A DNA stretch of 64,000 nt from Ferruginibacter sp. (GTDB lineage: Bacteria; Bacteroidota; Bacteroidia; Chitinophagales; Chitinophagaceae): assembly GCA_013141435.1 (NCBI GenBank), contig JABFQZ010000003.1, forward strand, positions 148,000 through 211,999, read 5' to 3'. Below the pieces are notes generated by a model, which saw only the letters and a list, made by a program, of their open reading frames with translations, was not told the origin of the DNA and ran no database searches. How positions within the stretch are numbered: position 1 is the stretch's first letter; every line of letters starts with the position of its first letter. A program made the position numbers and the translations under genes. This document shows, in pieces, positions 44,250 through 54,116 of the stretch.

Positions 44250-45326
44250 ATGGAACAATTGGTTAAATATGAGCAACTTTACACTTTCACAAAAAATATA
44301 TTTTTAAAAGTAGGCTGTACAGATACAGATGCTACAACTGCCACAAAAACCCTACTCAGTGCCGACTTGAGAGGTGTAGATAGCCATGGTATAGCAAGAC
44401 TTAGTGGTTATATACGCTTATGGGAAGCTAAACGTATAAATACAACTCCATTAATAAAAATAATACACGAAACTCCATCTACAGCTGTAATTGATGGAGA
44501 TGCTGGACTAGGATTAGTAGTAGCACCTTATGCTATGCAAATAGCTATAAGCAAAGCTAAAAATGTAGGCACTGGTTGGGTAAGTGTACAAAATAGCAAC
44601 CACTTTGGCATTGCTGGCATACATGCTATGATGGCTTTACAAAATGATATGATTGGTATAGCTATGACTAATGCATCGGCACTTGTAGCACCTACATTTG
44701 CCAAACAAAAAATGCTAGGTACAAACCCAATTGCTGTAGCAATACCTGCTGGTAGTGAAGCTGCTTTTGTAGCCGATTTTGCTACTACTACAGCAGCCAA
44801 TGGCAAATTAGAAATACAACAACGAAAAAATAAACCTGTACCAAAAGGTTGGGTACAAACACATGATGGAACTGATAGTACAAATGCTAATGAATTAAAA
44901 GATGGCGGTGCATTATTACCACTTGGTAGCAATAGAGAAGGCAGTAGCCATAAGGGTTATATGCTTGGGAGTATTGTAGATATTTTTTCGGGAGTGCTTA
45001 GTGGTGCAAATTATGGTCCTTGGGTGCCACCTTTTCCGGCATATATACCAATGCCACTAAACATGCCAGGCAAAGGTATTGGCCATTTTTTTGGTGCAAT
45101 GCGTATAGATGCATTTAGACCAGCAGCCGATTTTAAAACAGATATGGATAATTGGATACAAGCCTTTAAAAATGCCGAACCTATACTGCCAGAGCAAAAT
45201 GTAATAATACCTGGCGAGCCAGAAACAGCCATGGAAGCAGAACGTAGAGAAAAAGGCATTCCAATAATAGAATCTGTTATAAACGATTTGGTATTGCTTG
45301 GGAAAAAATTTGGTGTTGATTTTTAA
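44250..45326 (+). CDS. Ldh-family (malate/L-lactate/sulfolactate type) oxidoreductase
   Basis: This 358-residue NAD(P)-dependent dehydrogenase belongs to the MDH2/LDH2 family, unrelated to classical Rossmann malate dehydrogenases. Signatures are ADLRGVDSHGIARLSGYI (H46 in DSHG), VSVQNSNHFGIAGIHAM (about 112-128), MTNASALVAPTFAKQKMLGTNPIAVAIP (about 141-168) and GSNREGSSHKGYMLGSIVDIFSGVLSGANYG (about 229-259). Substrates in the family include malate, lactate, ureidoglycolate and 2,3-diketogulonate, so the substrate is uncertain. It is flanked by unrelated genes and convergent with the T9SS gene at 45330, only 3 bases away. Confidence 0.9.
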   Translation: MEQLVKYEQLYTFTKNIFLKVGCTDTDATTATKTLLSADLRGVDSHGIARLSGYIRLWEAKRINTTPLIKIIHETPSTAVIDGDAGLGLVVAPYAMQIAISKAKNVGTGWVSVQNSNHFGIAGIHAMMALQNDMIGIAMTNASALVAPTFAKQKMLGTNPIAVAIPAGSEAAFVADFATTTAANGKLEIQQRKNKPVPKGWVQTHDGTDSTNANELKDGGALLPLGSNREGSSHKGYMLGSIVDIFSGVLSGANYGPWVPPFPAYIPMPLNMPGKGIGHFFGAMRIDAFRPAADFKTDMDNWIQAFKNAEPILPEQNVIIPGEPETAMEAERREKGIPIIESVINDLVLLGKKFGVDF

Positions 45327-45329
45327 AAC

Positions 45330-46469
45330 TCAATTTACCATAGTAAATGTTTTATTTAACCCAATGCTTGAAATATTTAAAAATACTATTTCTCCGCTAA
45401 ATAAATGTTTATTTTGAATTGTAAAATTATTTGCTCCTTTAAATAAAAGTTTCGATTCTTTTTTTATTGATTGTCCAATGGTGTTTATCCAATTTATTTG
45501 TGCAAGTTGTGTGGTTGGCGATATAATATCTAATTCAAAAATATTGCCATTTGTATTTGATATTGTTTTTATTTTCTTGATAGAAATTGTATTTGAAATT
45601 AACGAAATTTTTTCGATTGAAGAGTATTTATATCCACCATCTTTATCAATCAATTTTAATCTGTAATAAAGGTACTCAGCAGTAATATTGAGGTTTTTAT
45701 CTATAAAATCATAGTTGCTGTTATTGGTAGAAAACCCTGTAGAATTAATTGTAGAAATGTTAGAAAATTGAATCCCATTTACACTTCTTTCTATTTCAAA
45801 TTTATCAAAATTAATTTCTTGTGCAGTAGTCCAGTTAAGCCCTATGGTACCATTGTTTAATAAATTTGCATTAAAACTTTTTAATGTAATTGGCACTACT
45901 GCAGCATTTGCAACGATTGTACTACTATAAATGTAATCTCCCGAACTGCCCAAACCATTATTAGCAGCATTACCTACTATATAAAAAGTAACTGGATATG
46001 TTGGTGCTACTGTTGGTGCTGTCCATGTTAAATTATTATATGTATATGAATCGGTAGAAATAACAAAGGGTGCATTTCTATGCCCAATTTCGTTTACTGA
46101 TACACCAGCATTGGTATTAGTGGTTGTAAAAGTACCTACTGCATTGCCTCCAGCATCTACAGCTTTTACTGCAAATCCAAATTTTTCTCTATCTGCAATA
46201 CCATGAGTTATTATTGCCGAAAAATTATACGATGCACCCAAAGCAATACTTGTAGGTAAGCCTGGTGCAGTAACTGTGCCTCCTGGTTGACCTTGTAAAG
46301 GACCAGAGTTTAATACATAACTTGTATGACAGCTTGTACAATAACTACCTGTAGCACCTGTATAGCCTGTAGGTGCAGCACCAGATGATACTGGTTTTTT
46401 AAAAGAAAAAAAAGCAGGAACAATACAAACTAATGATGCAAGAATAAATAGTGTATAAGTTTTTTTCAT
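45330..46469 (-). CDS. Secreted T9SS protein with a choice-of-anchor V-like domain and a CxxCH motif
   Basis: This 379-residue protein has a signal peptide (about 1-24), then GAPTGYTGATGSYCTSCHTSYVLNSGPL (about 32-60) with CTSCH, the c-type heme-attachment pattern. A beta-sandwich of the choice-of-anchor V/reelin-like type follows (about 60-195). The second half (KSFNANLLNNGTIGLNWTTAQEINFDKFEIERSVNG onwards) and the C-terminal 75 residues look like the T9SS-associated region and sorting domain. Only one CxxCH is present, and heme binding is a prediction. It should be at the cell surface or released. Confidence 0.8.
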   Translation of the reverse strand: MKKTYTLFILASLVCIVPAFFSFKKPVSSGAAPTGYTGATGSYCTSCHTSYVLNSGPLQGQPGGTVTAPGLPTSIALGASYNFSAIITHGIADREKFGFAVKAVDAGGNAVGTFTTTNTNAGVSVNEIGHRNAPFVISTDSYTYNNLTWTAPTVAPTYPVTFYIVGNAANNGLGSSGDYIYSSTIVANAAVVPITLKSFNANLLNNGTIGLNWTTAQEINFDKFEIERSVNGIQFSNISTINSTGFSTNNSNYDFIDKNLNITAEYLYYRLKLIDKDGGYKYSSIEKISLISNTISIKKIKTISNTNGNIFELDIISPTTQLAQINWINTIGQSIKKESKLLFKGANNFTIQNKHLFSGEIVFLNISSIGLNKTFTMVN

Positions 46470-46512
46470 ATTGAATATTTTAAAGTTAAATACAAAAATT
46501 AAGCCAAATTAT

Positions 46513-47028
46513 TTATGAGATTATTGTAAGTGCTTCTACCCTACAAATTAATTTTTCTACCATTTTAAATGTAGCTGGGCAGTAATCTATATTTTGCTTA
46601 TGTACATGGGCATAATCTTCAAAATTCTTTTTCTTTAAATGCGGAAAACCTGCACAATCATCGGGCCGTACTGCATAAATACTACATTTGTTATCTTTTA
46701 AATTTAAAAATTGGCAGGGTTGTGTAGTGTTTACCCAATCGCCATTTCGTTCTTTTTTTAGCCATTTGGTTTTAAATTCATCTACAGTTTGGTTAAAGTG
46801 TGCAGCTACTCTTTTTAAATCTTTTGGTGTAAATGTTGGAGTCATTTTTTTGCAACAATTGGCGCAAGTAAGGCAATCTATTTCTTGCCATACTTCTTTA
46901 TCTATTACTGCTGTAATTTTATTTATTGTTGGCGGAGGTGTTTTTTCTATCTTGTTTATAAATCTTCTGTACGATTTTCGATGTATAGCTAATTTTTTTT
47001 TGAACGATCTTAAATTTACTGGAGCCAT
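46513..47028 (-). CDS. YkgJ-family cysteine cluster protein
   Basis: This 171-residue protein contains the zinc/iron-chelating cysteine cluster CLTCANCCKKM (about 57-67) followed by CQFLNLKDNKCSIYAVRPDDCAGFP (about 103-127) and a final conserved Cys in NIDYCPATF. It has a basic N-terminal stretch (KKKLAIHRKSYRRFINKIEK). YkgJ proteins probably bind a metal or Fe-S cluster; the role is unknown. It has no signal peptide. The 237 bases between it and xerD hold no gene I can support. Confidence 0.88.
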   Translation of the reverse strand: MAPVNLRSFKKKLAIHRKSYRRFINKIEKTPPPTINKITAVIDKEVWQEIDCLTCANCCKKMTPTFTPKDLKRVAAHFNQTVDEFKTKWLKKERNGDWVNTTQPCQFLNLKDNKCSIYAVRPDDCAGFPHLKKKNFEDYAHVHKQNIDYCPATFKMVEKLICRVEALTIIS

Positions 47029-47265
47029 ATCAGTTTTTAAAAATAATAAAATATTTACTTTGCGAAAATAATGTATAATATTGAGTATTGAGTATTGGGT
47101 ATAGAATGATGAATAATGTACAAATGCCCAGAATAGCCCTGATTGTAGTGGTTATACTTTTTTGTTTGGCTTTAGCCAACATAAAAAGATAATAGCGAAA
47201 AGCAGGAAACCAATGATGGCAATGGATTTTGTGCTGATGCTTCAAATTAAATTTATTGTAATAGT

Positions 47266-48168
47266 ATGATGTGGGATATTTATAAAAAAGGATATAAAGC
47301 TTGGTTGATGTTGGAAAAATCGCTGGCAAAAAACTCGGTAGATGCTTATTTACAAGATGTGCAGCGACTTACTAATTTTTTAGAAATTACAGAAAATGTA
47401 AAAACACCTGATAAAATTGTTTTAAAAGATTTAGAAAATTTTATAAAATATATAAATGAGTTGGGCATGAGTAATGCATCGCAAGCTCGTATGGTATCGG
47501 GCATACGAAGTTTTTTTATGTATTGTTTAATTGAAGAAATTGTAACAATTGATGCATCGGCTTTATTGGAAGCTCCAAAAAATCAACGAAAATTACCGGA
47601 TACGCTTTCGTTTGAAGAAATTGAAAGCATTATTGCTGCCATAGATTTGAGTAAGCCTGAAGGGCAAAGAAATAAAGCTATTGTAGAAACATTATACAGT
47701 TGTGGCTTGCGTGTAAGCGAATTGGTAAATTTAAAAATTAGCCAAATGCATTTGGATGTAGGTTATGTTAGGGTTACTGGCAAAGGAAATAAAGAGCGCC
47801 TAATACCTATTGGAACTGATGCTATAAAGTACATTAATATTTATAAAAATAATATTAGAAATCATTTAAAAATAAAAATTGGCGAAGAAGATTTTATTTT
47901 TTTAAACCGCCGTGGTGTTAGGCTTTCGAGGATAATGATTTTTTTAATTTTAAAAGAATTGGCTGTAAAGGCAGGTATTGCTAAAACCATTTCGCCTCAT
48001 ACTTTTAGGCACTCATTTGCTACACATTTGGTAGAAGGTGGTGCTGATTTAAGAGCTGTGCAAGAAATGCTTGGCCATGAAAGTATTACCACCACAGAAA
48101 TATATACTCATTTAGATAGAGAATTTTTGCGAACAACTTTGCACCAATTTCACCCAGCTTTTAAATAG
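47266..48168 (+). CDS. xerD: Tyrosine recombinase XerD
   Basis: This 300-residue recombinase has an N-terminal core-binding domain and a catalytic domain with the six residues in LYSCGLRVSELVNLKI (Arg), GKGNKERLIPI (Lys), SPHTFRHSFATHLVEGGADLRAVQEMLGHESI (His-Arg-His) and TEIYTHLD (Tyr). The length and single-copy type match chromosomal XerD/XerC for dif-site dimer resolution rather than a mobile integrase. The start has two adjacent ATGs; 47269 is equally plausible. Confidence 0.93.
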   Translation: MMWDIYKKGYKAWLMLEKSLAKNSVDAYLQDVQRLTNFLEITENVKTPDKIVLKDLENFIKYINELGMSNASQARMVSGIRSFFMYCLIEEIVTIDASALLEAPKNQRKLPDTLSFEEIESIIAAIDLSKPEGQRNKAIVETLYSCGLRVSELVNLKISQMHLDVGYVRVTGKGNKERLIPIGTDAIKYINIYKNNIRNHLKIKIGEEDFIFLNRRGVRLSRIMIFLILKELAVKAGIAKTISPHTFRHSFATHLVEGGADLRAVQEMLGHESITTTEIYTHLDREFLRTTLHQFHPAFK

Positions 48169-48216
48169 TTTTTAGTAATACTTAGCTTAAAAATTAATTA
48201 AGTGTAGTTATAATTT

Positions 48217-49245
48217 TTACAATCCAAAATCATTTTCGCCACCACCAACTGTAGATTTTTTGCTGGCAAGTGTAGGATCTAATTCAATAGCCTTATCGCA
48301 CATGCTTTGACCTTTTGCTTTTTTGCCAAGTTTTATAAATGATAAACCTGCTTGGTACAATGCTTTACCATCTTTTGCATCGGCTTCTAATAATTTTTGG
48401 CTATAATCTAACGATCTATCGTATTGTTTTTGTGAATATAGTATTTGCGATAACTCTCTAAGCAATTCTTTATTGCCATTCTTTGCATATATTTCCATTA
48501 GCTTTTCTTCGCCTTTGGCAAATTGCCCACTATACATTAATGAGTAGCCATAGTTTTCGGTATAATCGTTGGTAATATGATAACCATTTTTTGCTGCATT
48601 TTCAAATGCTGTAACAGCACTTCTAAAATTATTGTTGTTATAATATAGTAACCCCAACTCGTATGCCCACACATTTTTGTCGGGACTAAGAGATACAGCT
48701 TTTTCAAAAAAAGGTACTGCTTTCAAATATTGATCAGCATCCATATAATTGCGTGCAATGGTATAGGTTGCTTGCGCATCTGAAGGATCTTTAGTGATAG
48801 CTTTCAGCAAATATTTTTCGGCTTGCATATAATCTTCTTTATTGTAAAAGCTCATGCCTAGTATGCGATCGGCATTTGCACAGTTTGTACATTTGTTAGC
48901 AAATTCTATTGCTTTATCCCACTGGTGATAATCGTAAAATACATTGGTAAGTTCTTTTACTACGTCAATATTTGTTGGCTGTAGCTCATGTGCTTTTAGC
49001 AAACTTGCTTTAGCTTGGTCTGTTCTTCGCATTTCGTTGTTTACAATTGCACTTTCTAAATATGCTTCGGTAAAAGATTTATTGAAACCAATAGCTTTAT
49101 CGAAATAATTTGATGCTACTAAATAATGTTTAGCTTTTTTTTCTTCTATTCCCTTTGCAAAAAAATATTGTGAACTATCTATAAATGATTTTGCGAAAAT
49201 ATTTGTAGATAAAAATATAGATCCGATTAAAAATAATTTTTTCAT
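48217..49245 (-). CDS. Secreted tetratricopeptide repeat protein
   Basis: This 342-residue protein has a signal peptide (about 1-18, ending NIFA) followed by about eight TPR-type helix pairs. Examples are AFNKSFTEAYLESAIVNNEMRR-like YFDKAIGFNKSFTEAYLESAIV, KYLLKAITKDPSDAQATYTIARNYMDADQYLKAVPFFEKAVSLSPD and DRSLDYSQKLLEADAKDGKALYQAGLSFIKLGKKAKG. It probably acts as a periplasmic scaffold. There is no enzyme motif. It lies 27 bases downstream of glgB on the same strand, but a functional link to glycogen is not evident. Confidence 0.85.
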   Translation of the reverse strand: MKKLFLIGSIFLSTNIFAKSFIDSSQYFFAKGIEEKKAKHYLVASNYFDKAIGFNKSFTEAYLESAIVNNEMRRTDQAKASLLKAHELQPTNIDVVKELTNVFYDYHQWDKAIEFANKCTNCANADRILGMSFYNKEDYMQAEKYLLKAITKDPSDAQATYTIARNYMDADQYLKAVPFFEKAVSLSPDKNVWAYELGLLYYNNNNFRSAVTAFENAAKNGYHITNDYTENYGYSLMYSGQFAKGEEKLMEIYAKNGNKELLRELSQILYSQKQYDRSLDYSQKLLEADAKDGKALYQAGLSFIKLGKKAKGQSMCDKAIELDPTLASKKSTVGGGENDFGL

Positions 49246-49272
49246 GAGTTGTAGATTACAAATTTTGTGCCG

Positions 49273-51210
49273 TTATTTAATTATTACACTACTTAACGCT
49301 GCAATATTTAATTTTATTTTGTATAATTTCTTTTTTTTATCCACAATTTCGGAAATAATGTTGGTATTTTTAAAATTACCACTTCCCCAATAGTTAACAT
49401 CGTCGGAATTCAATAATTCTTTCCAGCTAATTTTTCCTTGCAAATTAATTTCCCAATTTAAATAAGATGTGTTAGATGTATTAATTACTACCACAATATC
49501 TTTGCTTTTATCTTTACACATTCTTCGATATACCAAAATACCTTCATTTTCGTTGGCTACACTTTCCCAAATAAATCCTTTTTTATCGAATTGTAATTGG
49601 TATAATGCTTGTTCGTTTTTATACAAAAAATTTAAGCTACGTACAAATTCTTGCATACCATTGTGTGCTGGATATTGCAATAATTCCCATTGCAATTCGC
49701 TATCGTAATTCCACTCATTTGTTTGGGCAAATTCATTGCCCATAAAATTTATTTTTGCCCCCATATGTGTGTACATACATGCATACAACAATCGTAGATT
49801 TGCAAATTTTTGGAACTCATTGCCTGGCATTTTATACAACATGGGGCTTTTACCATGTACTACTTCATCATGACTTAGGGGTAGCATAAATTTTTCGTCG
49901 AAAAAATACATCATGCTAAATGTAAAATCGTTTTGCACATTTTTTCTTTCGTCCCAATTTTTTTTAAAATATGAAAATGAATCATGCATCCAACCCATCA
50001 TCCATTTCATACCAAAGCCAAAGCCATTTTTAGAAATAGATTTAGTAATACCAGACCAATCTGAAGCTTCTTCGGCAATGGTTTGCGTATCTGGAAATTC
50101 TTTATATACCATTGTATTAAAATCTTGCAAAAAAGAAATGGCCTCTTCATTATCGTTGCCACCTTTTTCATTTGGCTCCCACTCTCCTTCTGCTCTACTA
50201 AAATCTAATCGTATTATAGAGTTTACGGCATCTACCCTTAAACCATCTATATGAAAATATTTTAGCCAAAAATGAGCACTGCTTAGTAAAAAAGATCGTA
50301 CTTCGCCACGCTTGTAGTTGAAAATATAGCTATTCCAATCTTTATGAAAACCTTTGCGCATATCGCCATACTCGTATGTGTGTGTACCATCAAATTTATA
50401 AAGTCCATGTGCATCTGCCGGAAAATGAGATGGAACCCAATCTAAAATTACACCAATATTATTTTCGTGTAATTTGTTTATTAAATTCATTAAATCTTGT
50501 GGTGTGCCATACCTTGCAGTAGCAGCAAAAAAACCTGTGCATTGGTAACCCCAACTACCATCGTAAGGATATTCTGTAATGGGCATAAATTCTACATGAG
50601 TGTAGCCCATTGCTTTTACATAAGGCATTAATCTATCAGCAATTTCACTATACGAATTAAATAAATTTGGTTTGTCTTTTTGTGGTCTCATCCAACTACC
50701 AAGGTGTATTTCGTAAACACTCCAAGGCGCAGAAAGCGAATTATAATTTTTACGATTTAGCATCCAATCATCATCGTTCCAATGGTAATGTAACTTTTTT
50801 GTAATTGATGCTGTGCCAGGTCTTAATTCACTATAATTAGCATAAGGGTCGGCTTTAAAAGTTTCTATGCCATCAAACCCTTTTATTTGATATTTATACA
50901 ATGCTCCTTCGGGCATACGAGGTATAAAACCTTCCCAAATGCCCGATTTATCTTGTCGTACAAATAAAGGGTGTAAATTATTTTTCCAGCCATTAAATTC
51001 TCCTATAACACATACTGCTGTAGCATTTGGCGCCCATACTGCAAAGTAATAACCATCTTCATTTAAGAGGTGTAAAAAATGGCTTCCAAATTTTTCGTGT
51101 GCAAAAAATAATTTTCCTTTTGCAAATAGTGATAAATCTTTTTGCGAAAAAAAAGAATAATTCCAAACCATTTTGGTAGTGTCAATAAAATTATCGTCTT
51201 CGTAAGCCAT
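49273..51210 (-). CDS. glgB: 1,4-alpha-glucan branching enzyme GlgB
   Basis: This 645-residue enzyme has a CBM48 N-terminal domain (FAVWAPNATAVCVIGEFNGW, about 53-72). The GH13 barrel has MPITEYPYDGSWGYQCTGFFAATARYGTPQDL (about 209-240), the nucleophile region IDGLRVDAVNSII (about 318-330), the acid/base region TIAEEASDW (about 375-383) and LPLSHDEVVHGK (about 440-451). It introduces alpha-1,6 branches into glycogen. The other glycogen genes are not beside it in this window. Confidence 0.96.
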   Translation of the reverse strand: MAYEDDNFIDTTKMVWNYSFFSQKDLSLFAKGKLFFAHEKFGSHFLHLLNEDGYYFAVWAPNATAVCVIGEFNGWKNNLHPLFVRQDKSGIWEGFIPRMPEGALYKYQIKGFDGIETFKADPYANYSELRPGTASITKKLHYHWNDDDWMLNRKNYNSLSAPWSVYEIHLGSWMRPQKDKPNLFNSYSEIADRLMPYVKAMGYTHVEFMPITEYPYDGSWGYQCTGFFAATARYGTPQDLMNLINKLHENNIGVILDWVPSHFPADAHGLYKFDGTHTYEYGDMRKGFHKDWNSYIFNYKRGEVRSFLLSSAHFWLKYFHIDGLRVDAVNSIIRLDFSRAEGEWEPNEKGGNDNEEAISFLQDFNTMVYKEFPDTQTIAEEASDWSGITKSISKNGFGFGMKWMMGWMHDSFSYFKKNWDERKNVQNDFTFSMMYFFDEKFMLPLSHDEVVHGKSPMLYKMPGNEFQKFANLRLLYACMYTHMGAKINFMGNEFAQTNEWNYDSELQWELLQYPAHNGMQEFVRSLNFLYKNEQALYQLQFDKKGFIWESVANENEGILVYRRMCKDKSKDIVVVINTSNTSYLNWEINLQGKISWKELLNSDDVNYWGSGNFKNTNIISEIVDKKKKLYKIKLNIAALSSVIIK

Positions 51211-51336
51211 TCGTAATTGGTATTATACCGTTTGTAATTTAGTTGATTAACATAAATTTAAGGCATGTTAATTTGCATACAAAAATAATTGTTACATTTT
51301 TGTGCCAAATTATTAAGCACAACCAAAGCTATATAC

Positions 51337-54096
51337 ATGTTTAAAAAAATAATACTTTACAGCATATTTATTATTGCTACAAAAAATTTACAAGCACAAA
51401 GTATTACTGGTACTGTTAAAGATACATCAACAAAAGTAAATGTAAAAAATGCAGTAGTAGCTTTACTTACACAAAAAGATAGTATTTTAAAAAACTTTAG
51501 TAGGGTAAAAGAAGATGGTAGTTTTTCCTTAAAAAATGTACCACCTGGTAAGTACATATTGTCTGTAACGCATCCAAATTTTGGAGAATATGTAGATGAT
51601 GTAGAAATTAATACTACATCACAAAATTTAGGAACAATTGCACTTACATCTAAAAGTAAATTATTGGCTGCAGTAATTATAAAATCGGGTAGCCCAATTC
51701 GCATAAAAGGCGATACCACTATTTATACAGCCGATAGTTTTAAAGTAAGTGCAAACGCCAATGTTGAAGAACTTTTGAAAAAAATGCCTGGCATACAAGT
51801 AGATAAAAATGGAGAAATAAAAGCAATGGGTCAAAAAGTAGAAAAAATATTAGTAGATGGCGAAGAGTTTTTTGGTGATGACCCAGGTATGGCGGTAAAA
51901 AACCTTAGAGCAGATGCTATTAAAGAAGTACAAGTATTTGATAAAAAAAGTGACCAAGCTGAATTTACAGGAATAGATGATGGTAAAACTAAAAAAACGA
52001 TAAACCTAAAATTAAAAGAAGATAAAAAGAAAGGTTATTTTGGTAAAATAGATTTAGCTGCTGGTCCATTAAAAAATAACGACCCAAGGTTTAATGAAAA
52101 TATAATGGTTAGCTCATTTAAAGGAAAGAGAAAAATATCAGGATATTTATTAAGCGGAAATACTGGGCAAGATGGACTGAACTGGCAAGATGAACAAAAA
52201 TTTGGTAGCAACGATAATGAAAATACCATGATGAATGATGATGGAGGATTGAATTTTAATTTTGGAGAAAGAAACGACCCAGATGAAGAAATACGAGTAG
52301 ATGCTAACAATGGTTTTATTACAAATGTAAATGCTGGTGGACAATACAGCAATAAATTTTTTAATAAAAACACTTTAAATTTTTCGCCAAAATACAATAG
52401 TCAAGTATATAATAATACCAAGCAAGTATATACACAAACACAAGATAAAGACACTTCATTACAATCTATAAATAACTCTGTAGCACATGTAAATAGATTT
52501 AATGTAAAATTAAAAGGTAGTTATGATATGAAGATAGATTCGGCAAACACATTAAAAATAACTGCAAAATCTAATTTTTATAATACCAAAAGCACCGAAA
52601 ATAGTAATGGGAATACAAATGGATTTGGAAATATTGCTTTAAACAGTTTTACAAAAAGTGTAGAAACTGATAGCCATAAAGAAGCTTATGGCTTAACTGC
52701 TATATTTAAGCATAAATTTAAAAAAGCTAGACGTACATTTTCATTAAATGCCGATTGGAACTCTTTGAATAGTGCAGGTGATAATTTTACAAAGTCATTT
52801 AACTCTGATTTTGTAAAAACCACTTTTACTAACATTAATCAACAATTAGATTTTGCTAAAACTACCAATAGTGTATCATCAAAATTAGTATATACAGAGC
52901 CTCTTACAAAAAAGTTAGCTCTAGAAATTGGGTATCAATTAGGTTTAAATAATGGAACTAATAATCAAAAAATATTAGCGTTTAATTCATCTACTGGTTT
53001 ATATGACATTAAAATTGATTCTCTATCCAACAATTTTAAGCAAAACATTTTGCAACATACACCAAGTGCAAAAATTAATTATGCGCACAAAAAAATAAAA
53101 GCCAACATTGGTGCAGCAGCTAGTATAAGCGATTATAATTTAACCGATTTGGCTACAAACATTACATCAAATAGAAATTATGTAAATTTTGCACCTACAT
53201 TTAATTTTAGCTATACTAAAAAAGCAAACAATAATTTCTCCGTAAATTATAATGGTAGCACAAAGCAGCCAACATTAAATCAATTGCAACCATTGCTTAA
53301 TAACTCAAATCTATTTAACCAAACAATAGGTAATCCTAATTTAAAACCATCGTTTACAAATAGAATTTCGATAAATAAATTTGGATATAATTTTGTAAAA
53401 GATTTATGGAGCTACCAATCTTTAATATTTGGAAATGAAAAAAATGCAATAGCAAATAATAGAACTATACAAGGAGGAAAAACAATAACACAACCAATAA
53501 ATACTAATGGTAATTTTAATATAATGTTATTAGCAGGTACTGGCTTTAAAATGAAAAAATTAAATACTCGTTTTGGTATAAATTTTAATACCATGTTTAA
53601 CAGATATGTGGATTATCAAAATAGCGTAAAAACTTTATCTGATAATACAAATGTTGGTTTAAATGTAAACATTAACAAATCGAAAGATAAAAAATATGAT
53701 GTAAGTATAAATTTAGGATCTAATTACAACAACCAAAAAACTACACAACGTAGTGGCAGCAACAGCTACAGCACTGCAAATGTTGGAGTAAACAGCACTA
53801 TTTATTACAAAAAAGTATGGTCGCTAAATGCCGATTATGATTTTAATACTCAACAAAAAACTGCACAAGCACCAGGGCGAAACTACAATATTTTAAATGC
53901 GAAACTACAACGTACATTTAAAAAAGATGAATATACTTTATACTTTAGTGTAAGAGATATTTTTAACCAAAATATAGGATTAGATAGAAGTTATTTTGGT
54001 ACATCATTTACCGAAACAAGAAATGATAGACTTCAACGATATTTTATGGTGGGTTTTGCATGGAATTTTAAAAACAAGGCTGTAGCAAAAAAATAA
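51337..54096 (+). CDS. TonB-dependent receptor-like outer membrane beta-barrel protein
   Basis: This 919-residue protein has a signal peptide (about 1-21, ending LQAQ) and a carboxypeptidase-regulatory-like domain (about 23-100, SITGTVKDTSTKVNVKNAVV to LGTIALT). A plug-like region follows (TADSFKVSANANVEELLKKMPGIQVDKNGEIKAMGQKVEKILVDGEEFFGDDPGMAVKNL, about 128-187). The rest is a long C-terminal barrel of the outer-membrane beta-barrel-3 type. The start at 51337 gives a proper signal peptide; the TTG at 51289 does not. It is followed by a GLPGLI gene 20 bases downstream, a common pairing in Bacteroidota. Substrate is unknown. Confidence 0.88.
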   Translation: MFKKIILYSIFIIATKNLQAQSITGTVKDTSTKVNVKNAVVALLTQKDSILKNFSRVKEDGSFSLKNVPPGKYILSVTHPNFGEYVDDVEINTTSQNLGTIALTSKSKLLAAVIIKSGSPIRIKGDTTIYTADSFKVSANANVEELLKKMPGIQVDKNGEIKAMGQKVEKILVDGEEFFGDDPGMAVKNLRADAIKEVQVFDKKSDQAEFTGIDDGKTKKTINLKLKEDKKKGYFGKIDLAAGPLKNNDPRFNENIMVSSFKGKRKISGYLLSGNTGQDGLNWQDEQKFGSNDNENTMMNDDGGLNFNFGERNDPDEEIRVDANNGFITNVNAGGQYSNKFFNKNTLNFSPKYNSQVYNNTKQVYTQTQDKDTSLQSINNSVAHVNRFNVKLKGSYDMKIDSANTLKITAKSNFYNTKSTENSNGNTNGFGNIALNSFTKSVETDSHKEAYGLTAIFKHKFKKARRTFSLNADWNSLNSAGDNFTKSFNSDFVKTTFTNINQQLDFAKTTNSVSSKLVYTEPLTKKLALEIGYQLGLNNGTNNQKILAFNSSTGLYDIKIDSLSNNFKQNILQHTPSAKINYAHKKIKANIGAAASISDYNLTDLATNITSNRNYVNFAPTFNFSYTKKANNNFSVNYNGSTKQPTLNQLQPLLNNSNLFNQTIGNPNLKPSFTNRISINKFGYNFVKDLWSYQSLIFGNEKNAIANNRTIQGGKTITQPINTNGNFNIMLLAGTGFKMKKLNTRFGINFNTMFNRYVDYQNSVKTLSDNTNVGLNVNINKSKDKKYDVSINLGSNYNNQKTTQRSGSNSYSTANVGVNSTIYYKKVWSLNADYDFNTQQKTAQAPGRNYNILNAKLQRTFKKDEYTLYFSVRDIFNQNIGLDRSYFGTSFTETRNDRLQRYFMVGFAWNFKNKAVAKK

Positions 54097-54116
54097 TTAT
54101 AAATAAAACTTACAAA

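Noticed and set aside
47266..48168. Tyrosine recombinase as an integrase of a mobile island
   Set aside because: Length and motifs fit housekeeping XerD; no attachment repeats, tRNA or cargo genes next to it.
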